A DNA stretch of 6,893 nucleotides from Spirosoma sp. (GTDB lineage: Bacteria > Bacteroidota > Bacteroidia > Cytophagales > Spirosomataceae). The DNA lies in contig JANXVQ010000122.1 of NCBI GenBank assembly GCA_025351545.1, positions 1 to 6,893 on the forward strand. The letters are read 5' to 3'. The stretch's first letter is position 1. The number at the start of each line of letters is the position of its first letter. Shown in pieces: positions 6,006 to 6,893 of this stretch. The notes beneath the pieces were generated by a model. That model worked only from the letters and a program-made list of their open reading frames with translations, was not told where the DNA came from and made no database searches. A program made the position numbers and the translations under genes.

Positions 6006-6893
6006 TTAAGCTTCGATAAGGAATTCGTCGTGCTGGCTTACATCCAGACCTGACTTTTCGTCCTCTTCCGTTACGCGCAGTGGCAAAATAAAATCGGTAA
6101 GTTTTAATAATGCATATGACATTACGAAAGCAAACATCGATACGCCCACTAAAGCAATTATATGGGTGATAAATAACTTCGTCTGACCAAACGCCAGCCC
6201 TTCATCAACAACAGCGGAATTAATGCCTTTGCTAGCGAAAATACCCGTCATCAACATACCAACCATACCGCCAACACCGTGGCAAGGGAATACGTCAAGC
6301 GTATCGTCAAGCGTCGATTTTGAGCGCAGGTGAGCGACATAGTTTGATACCATAGAGCCAACCGTACCAATAAAGATGGCCGTTGGAATCGTGACAAAAC
6401 CAGCCGCCGGGGTGATAGCAACCAGACCAACTACCGCACCGATACAGAAACCAAGTGCCGATACTTTCTTGCCTTTAGCAGCATCAAACAATACCCAGGC
6501 TAAACCCGCAGACGCAGCCGCCGTGTTGGTCGTAGCAAAGGCCGATGCAGCTAATGGAGAAGCAGCTACCGCCGAACCAGCGTTAAAACCAAACCAACCA
6601 AACCACAGAAGACCTGTACCTAATAATACAAACGGAATGTTGGCTGGCGGGAAATAACTTGCTTCAATGTGCGACTTCCGGCGCTTCAAATACAAAGCTC
6701 CTGCCAAAGCAGCCCAACCAGCCGACATGTGAACAACCGTACCACCTGCAAAATCAAGAACACCCAATTTGAACAGGATACCTTCTGGATGCCAGGTCAT
6801 ATGCGCTAATGGAGCATAAACCAACAGGCTGAACAGGATCATAAACAGTACATACGACCGGAAGTTGATACGCTCAGCCATCGAACCTGTTAC
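6006..6893 (-). CDS. amt: Ammonium transporter Amt, 5' end outside the window
   Basis: The C-terminal 295 residues of an Amt/MEP/Rh-family channel that brings ammonium across the inner membrane as a homotrimer. The frame is open to the right edge (V-T-G-S precedes the internal Met at 6879-6881), so that ATG is not the start; by comparison with E. coli AmtB, roughly 115-150 N-terminal residues are missing. Numbering from that Met, the pore residues are present: W30 (equivalent to AmtB W148), the twin pore histidines H51 (in VVHMSAGW; AmtB H168) and H201 (in FPCHGVGG; AmtB H318), and the WFGFNAGS block (96-103; W212, F215, S219). The family's C-terminal signature SGLDVSQHDE (277-286) is intact; in AmtB this cytoplasmic tail contributes to GlnK control of the channel. 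No glnK is seen within the window; it could lie upstream, off the right edge. The gene is convergent with DUF1304. Confidence 0.97.
   Translation of the reverse strand, partial: VTGSMAERINFRSYVLFMILFSLLVYAPLAHMTWHPEGILFKLGVLDFAGGTVVHMSAGWAALAGALYLKRRKSHIEASYFPPANIPFVLLGTGLLWFGWFGFNAGSAVAASPLAASAFATTNTAAASAGLAWVLFDAAKGKKVSALGFCIGAVVGLVAITPAAGFVTIPTAIFIGTVGSMVSNYVAHLRSKSTLDDTLDVFPCHGVGGMVGMLMTGIFASKGINSAVVDEGLAFGQTKLFITHIIALVGVSMFAFVMSYALLKLTDFILPLRVTEEDEKSGLDVSQHDEFLIEA

Noticed and set aside
6006..6881. Amt as a truncated 291-residue protein starting at the ATG at 6879-6881
   Set aside because: The frame stays open to the window edge and the residues before that Met (V-T-G-S) fit the conserved Amt sequence, so this is a window cut and not a truncated gene.
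1..6893. A defence, mobile-element or CRISPR system
   Set aside because: No transposase, integrase, nuclease, toxin-antitoxin pair, spaced repeat array or tRNA was found; gene content and composition are uniform and housekeeping-like.

Overview
This window looks like ordinary chromosome from a Bacteroidota bacterium, most likely a Cytophagia member of the Spirosoma/Fibrella/Larkinella kind. Four observations point that way. Start codons lack clear Shine-Dalgarno sequences. Three genes are preceded by the Bacteroidota-type -7 box TAnnTTTG. The proteins resemble Cytophagia versions (compact desaturase, RsmE followed by a DUF4159 protein). Base composition is balanced. The genus is a guess from protein style and cannot be proved from the window.

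Left part (1-3667, all minus strand). Read in the direction of transcription from right to left, this holds a small four-helix membrane protein (3290-3667), a secreted PF00756-type esterase (2364-3260), the 16S rRNA m3U1498 methyltransferase rsmE (1618-2325), a secreted DUF4159 protein whose start overlaps the rsmE stop by 4 bases, and a membrane fatty acid desaturase (40-855). Probable transcription units are membrane protein + esterase, rsmE + DUF4159 (own promoter at 2334-2341), and desaturase alone (promoter at 907-914). A palindrome followed by a T-run at the left edge is probably part of an intrinsic terminator.

Middle part (3668-5164, plus strand). A divergent intergenic region leads into mtaB, the radical-SAM methylthiotransferase that converts t6A37 to ms2t6A37 in tRNA. 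Its start is best placed at a GTG at 3794, just downstream of a TAcTTTTG box, not at the TTG at 3671. It ends at a strong intrinsic terminator (5138-5164).

Right part (5165-6893). A non-coding stretch of about 250 bases is followed by a DUF1304 membrane protein (plus strand). A convergent, hairpin-containing gap follows, then the C-terminal two thirds of an ammonium transporter (amt, minus strand) whose 5' end lies beyond the window.

Taken together the window is a mix of housekeeping (two RNA-modification enzymes, ammonium uptake, lipid desaturation) and uncharacterised envelope proteins. I see no mobile element, CRISPR array, RNA gene, defence cassette or biosynthetic cluster, and nothing that convincingly amounts to an undescribed system. 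The observations worth a second look are about start sites, gene coupling, small palindromes, and two unknown-function membrane/exported proteins.
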